Below, piece after piece: positions 59,821 through 64,000 of a stretch of DNA of 64,000 nt; positions within the stretch are counted from its first letter, which is position 1, and each line of letters begins with the position of its first letter. The DNA comes from Dactylellina haptotyla (Eukaryota > Ascomycota > Orbiliomycetes > Orbiliales > Orbiliaceae). The DNA is taken from the NCBI GenBank assembly GCA_031310005.1, contig CM062382.1:2542001-2606000 (forward strand), in the 5' to 3' direction. The translations under genes were made by a program, and so were the position numbers. The notes under the pieces were generated by a model. It searched no databases and was not told where the DNA came from. It saw only the letters and a program-made list of their open reading frames with translations.

Positions 59821-62800
59821 CTCGATGGGTTCTACCTGCGAACTTTTAGCCCTTTCCGAAGAACACCGAGCTCTTGTCTATGGTCACTTCTTGTGTCGCT
59901 GGGTACTCTTTTCTCGTTTTTGTAATAGTCTACCAGGCAAAAATCCCGCTGGGGAGGACCGCTAGTACTAATAGTAGTACCTTTGGGAGCTCCAATGGGC
60001 ACAGGGAATTTTTTGGCTGGCAGAAAGGTACCCAGGAACGAAGTGTAAGCAAGACCGATTACGGCAAAGGGCAGAAAGTCACGCGAGCAGACGGGACCAT
60101 CGAGCGGATCAACAGGAAAGGGCACTACGCTGCTTGCTAATACGAGGGAGGAGTAGACGTGGGCATGGGAGGCATGGGAAACGATGGCAGAGAAGAGTTT
60201 GTCAGATCATCGGAAGCGGCGGAACTACCAAGAATCTTGACTTCTTAGCCCGCTCCCAGCCATATTATTCCGCGCGCTGCATGCATTTATTGGCGGGGCG
60301 TGCGTTGCGTGGTATTGGCGGGGCTGCTGCACTCGGCTTTCCTCTTTCGGAATGGCCTGCCGGCCCACTTCGGCTACGCGTCCATCCGGGCTTCCGGTGA
60401 TGTCACCGCTATTATCTCCACCGTACAAATAACACGGCGCATGAATATAAAAAATACTTCTTCCATATTCTCTGCAAGGGGCCGTTTCAGTCGGGGAATA
60501 GGTCACTATTGAGAGAAGGTATAGTGTGTCATTGTAGATCTATAAATCGCAGGCCAATCCAGTGCCAATTGAAACCTTAATCTTGCTATACTATACCGCT
60601 ATTAAGCGACTTGAGATCCCAACTATAGACAAGGGAGCAGCGTCCCGGTTCGGGTAGCTTACGAGATTTGTGAATCGCATTTAAAGTTTTATTTCCTATA
60701 ATAGCCTAATTCTGCCATAACTTTTGAATTCCCGGCTGCCAGTTGTAATTTATCGTATATGTTAATTTCCTTTTTGAAACTTCAACGGAAGATCTCGGTT
60801 CGCTATGATAGAACACTAAAAATTTGGAGAATGTTTTCTAAGTAACTAGAATTACCCGTTGATCTACGGAGAAGATATACTATTGTTTCGTGGGGTCATA
60901 AGGTGAGAGCTGTTATATCGAGTACACAACGTTCCCTGTCCATCCTTGGGCAAGATTTGCATTTATTTAGGGTTTGTAGTGTGGTTTAGAGAGCCAAGCT
61001 TTGATCATAATTTTTGCAGTACTTTCTTCTAGTGGCGCATTTCGATACCTGTGCGACCCGACGTATCCCTGCATAGCCATGTGGCTAAAGGTCGTATTAT
61101 GATTGAGGATTGGTAGTTGGTTCAGCGGTATCCGCCGCATCACAAACCAACATTGCATCGAATATCAGTTCGGACTTTATAATTATAACTGAACTCGACG
61201 GTTGTAGGACATTTTACGATTTGACTTCTGTGAAACAGGTACCAACCGTGATATTGGTGACTACCTAAACTCGGACGTTCCACACAAATATATCCATCAC
61301 TAGTCACAGTGGAACAAACTGCGAGTCAGACGTAAACAAATTTGGTAATAATTACCGATCAGCTGAAGAAAAATGCTACGAAAACAAGTACACACTGGAT
61401 TACTCAATATATCCGGTAGTAGAGTTCCTTCAGATGAAAAACCTACTGGAATCCCCTATGAGCCCGTAGATGATGGGTAATGATAACTGTACCTGACCGA
61501 ATACTATGGGAATCCTATTTTCGATAGCTCTGTTCTATCATTGCATTTTGTTTCTACAATTTTTTGTATTAGTACACTGCGAGTACGGCATGCCTCAGAA
61601 CGATGCCTAACGCAGCGAGTGCAACCTACCCAAGTACCTGTGAACCTTTTGTTAATGTGGGCTGAGCTAATGCAAACTGGTGTGCGTGGTCAGATCTCCC
61701 TCTATAGATCTATTGAGCACGTATTAATGGTCTGTTTATTTTATGAGCCTGTTAGATGTAAAATATTTCGGCTGATTGTTTTCACATGGGTAACTAAGTG
61801 ATCGTTTAAAATTAGCGGAGAAGGAATATAATGTCTTTTGTATGAACATAACACCTTTTCAGGCATCATCGAAGGTGGCATCGTCGACTTCAGCCCTTCG
61901 AGGTTACCGCAGGGTCGTCCGCGTTCTTTTCTCTGTAACAATATTTCAGATCGCAACCTTCTATTTCCTAAGAAATGCATTTATGGAATGCATGAGCGCC
62001 ACAACTGATTGGAACGAGCCAATCAGAGAATTCTCGGAGGTGGTATCAATCTTGCATAATATGTCTTCAGAGATCTAGTTAACGATCTTCTCCTAGCGCT
62101 ATATGGTCAAGGCAACACAGGTTTTCGTCGAAGGATCCATGCAACCACGCGCTATAGGTTGGCCTGGTTAGTACCCTGCATAGCTCGCTGTGGAGCCGAA
62201 ATTGTGTAACAATCGCCAGAATGCAACAAGGCTAGTCAAGCAAGTAAAAGAAATACACCAGGCAGGTTTTTCTGCACCTGCAGAGTCCAAATTACCTAGA
62301 GACAGATATCAATTCGATTTTCTGGTAGATAACATCACAACCCCGCACCGGCATCCTCCCGAGCGAATCAAATCAGTCTCAAGTCAGCTTCTCAGCTCAG
62401 CCTTTCCCGTCAGTCGATGCATGTTGGAGCCTTGTGATTGGCGAATAGTCATCCCTCCACCAACAATCGACACTGCTCGGCGGAATTCTCGATGTTCTTA
62501 GCGGGTATCTCAGCCCTTTACCGCCAGGATTCGAAGCGGTCGAGCCATTTCCCGCACCTGTACACCCTATAGCATCCGCACAAGCAAACTAGTGGATCCC
62601 ATGATCTCAACGATGCACCACCATATATCGCATGAGCGAGTGCGAGGTAGCATTCCGCCTTCAGCATCGCTTCGCTCTCTGCTAATGCTACATGAAAATT
62701 ATATTACTTACTTATGGTGTCACTAGATGAGAGCGAATTTTGAAAGCCGCTTTGGCTAGATCTTGGTTTGCTTAATCGCTTTCGCGAGCTTGATAGATGC

Positions 62801-63184
62801 TTGCAATGTGGCTTTTTGCCAAGTTTGGCTTGCGCTTGATGTATAGTCTTTGCTAGATTCACACAGCTGAAGAAATAACCTAGATCGGAGCAGGAATAGA
62901 TTTTTCAAATCCTTCTTCGGAAGTTGGTGTCATGAGAAAACATGTTGTTCCATTGTTGTAGTTGTGCAATTCCAAGAGAAACACGGCATCGCGAGTCGAT
63001 TATGATTGTATAGCTACTGCAAAGTTATTTAAACCTATGGTAACCGCCTTTGAAGCTGTTAAACAATCAGACTAACTCACAAAAAACCACAAAATTGTCA
63101 TAACTTGAAGCTTTCAAAGTTATACTCCACAATAAAATACAAGAACTTCAAATATTCAACGCATTATTATCTCTTCTTAGAAAT
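59821..63184. other. Gene-poor AT-rich stretch, 3.4 kb
   Basis: The first few hundred bases are the promoter and leader of the LCCL gene (a 97-codon minus-strand frame there is not convincing). From about 60500 the DNA is AT-rich with frequent stops in all frames and no protein-like segment, RNA gene or recognised repeat. It may be a decayed repeat or ordinary spacer. Confidence 0.5.
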
Positions 63185-64000
63185 ATGGCCGCTCCATCTC
63201 TTCCAGATACTTTACCCATCAAGATTCCCGGCATTCCTGGAGGGTTCGGAGAACCTGAACTGAATCTGCCACCGTTTACTAGGCTTCCGCCAGAATTTCG
63301 GAACCCGATATTCTGGCCACGGCTTAGATTTTTAAATACAGGAGCATGGCTTGTGAATTACGAGCCTAATTCAGGGCAGGATAAATATGATGGGACTATA
63401 CGTATTGAAAACAATGCCGCTGGGCGTACCGCTAGCGGTGATCTCTACACGAGACCTGGATTTTGGCTTCCTCGACCCCCCTTCGGGCGGATATGGGTGC
63501 CTTTTCGACCACCAAATCCCAGCCAGGGCATTCCGATCCAACCCAGAGCAAAATACAAGTACTATCTACGAGTCACACAAATAGATGAGGTTGTCTCGCT
63601 TGGGACTACGTTCAAATTTGGTTTCCAATTGCTCAAATATGCGGCAACAGATAAGAGCAATTTTACCTTTACTCAAGATCCAATCGACAGCGGCTACACA
63701 GCGACAATGACTTGGATGACTGCGCCATCTGGCTACCCAAATCCAAATGAATATGCCGAGGGCGATGTCGTATTGGACAAGACTGGCGCTGTCACTGGCC
63801 GACTCAAAATGGGACGAGTCTCTGATTTTTACCGCAAGATTACCGTCGAAATAGACAGTGTAACCGGCTCCGAGAAGCCATTGGACAACGGTATCGATGG
63901 GGCGGGCCACGAAGACTGGAGCACGGTCTTTGGTCGAGTTGGCTTTGATGTAAAAGTTGTGCCGAGTGATAGCAATATCGACGAGCCAAGTGGAGACAGT
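63185..64000 (+). CDS. Unrecognised protein, 5' part; runs off the window
   Basis: From the ATG at 63185 a single frame is open without interruption for 272 codons to the window edge, so both the length and the 3' end are unknown. The start is Pro-rich (MAAPSLPDTLPIKIPGIPGG). The body looks folded and beta-rich: FWPRLRFLNTGAWLVNYEP, YDGTIRIENNAAGRTASGDL, RAKYKYYLRVTQI, FKFGFQLLKY, MTWMTAPSGYPNPNEYAEGD and KITVEIDSVTGSEKPLDNG. There is no signal peptide. I do not recognise the family and propose no function. Coding nature is well supported by the long open frame and its composition in an AT-rich neighbourhood. The upstream 3.4 kb holds no gene. Confidence 0.8.
   Translation, partial: MAAPSLPDTLPIKIPGIPGGFGEPELNLPPFTRLPPEFRNPIFWPRLRFLNTGAWLVNYEPNSGQDKYDGTIRIENNAAGRTASGDLYTRPGFWLPRPPFGRIWVPFRPPNPSQGIPIQPRAKYKYYLRVTQIDEVVSLGTTFKFGFQLLKYAATDKSNFTFTQDPIDSGYTATMTWMTAPSGYPNPNEYAEGDVVLDKTGAVTGRLKMGRVSDFYRKITVEIDSVTGSEKPLDNGIDGAGHEDWSTVFGRVGFDVKVVPSDSNIDEPSGDS

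Noticed and set aside
59832-60125. 97-codon minus-strand frame upstream of the LCCL gene
   Set aside because: It starts well, but it lies in the presumed promoter/leader, has no recognised features and is separated from the gene by a stop; treated as chance.
1-64000. CRISPR array, insertion sequence, prophage or biosynthetic cluster
   Set aside because: No regularly spaced repeats, transposase, phage or polyketide/peptide synthase features were found, and gene structure is fungal.

Overview
The window reads as nuclear DNA of a filamentous ascomycete (Pezizomycotina). The evidence is a set of short spliceosomal introns (about 50-110 nt, GTRNGT donors, CTNA-type branch points), a CRISPR-free and operon-free layout, long intergenic spacers rich in pyrimidine tracts, and fungal gene families: Sen15, an AIM6-like phosphodiesterase, a PMC1-type Ca2+-ATPase, a GH55 glucanase and an LCCL membrane protein. 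A leotiomycete-like origin is a guess from the general look of the proteins, not something shown.

Layout. 1-12.5 kb is gene-poor; the only supported gene is a coiled-coil protein at 4.4-5.7 kb. At 12.5-15.5 kb a tRNA-splicing endonuclease subunit (Sen15-like, minus) lies divergent to a four-helix membrane protein (DUF2434-like, plus). At 15.9-22.5 kb there is a run of unrecognised surface or membrane proteins: a secreted GPI-type protein, a single-pass coiled-coil protein and a large multi-pass protein with a damaged or misread 3' end. A tRNA-like Pol III element and two adjacent palindromes sit among them. At 23.1-28.4 kb come a six-exon AIM6-like gene and a short-chain dehydrogenase. At 29.6-33.4 kb is a complete three-exon plasma-membrane/vacuolar-type Ca2+ pump, and at 36.9-38.2 kb a four-exon zinc alcohol dehydrogenase of the ADH6/CAD group. 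At 40.0-41.3 kb is a three-exon CCHC zinc-knuckle protein. A tRNA-Val(AAC) follows at 42.4 kb in an AT-rich spacer.

44.6-53.7 kb holds four proteins that I cannot name (a Cys-rich protein, a Gln/Ser-rich protein, a long coiled-coil protein with two candidate 3' ends, and a small protein). 54.3-59.8 kb carries a nine-exon GH55-type glucanase with a membrane anchor, tail-to-tail with an LCCL-domain membrane protein. The last 0.8 kb is the 5' part of an unrecognised gene that runs off the window.

The genes look like ordinary dispersed housekeeping and lineage-specific genes. I see no biosynthetic cluster, no transposase or reverse transcriptase, and no prokaryotic-type defence or mobile system. 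The best leads are gene-structure anomalies: an exon-skipping choice at 52 kb, a frame break at 22.3 kb, the tRNA-like element at 17.7 kb, and the cluster of unknown surface proteins.
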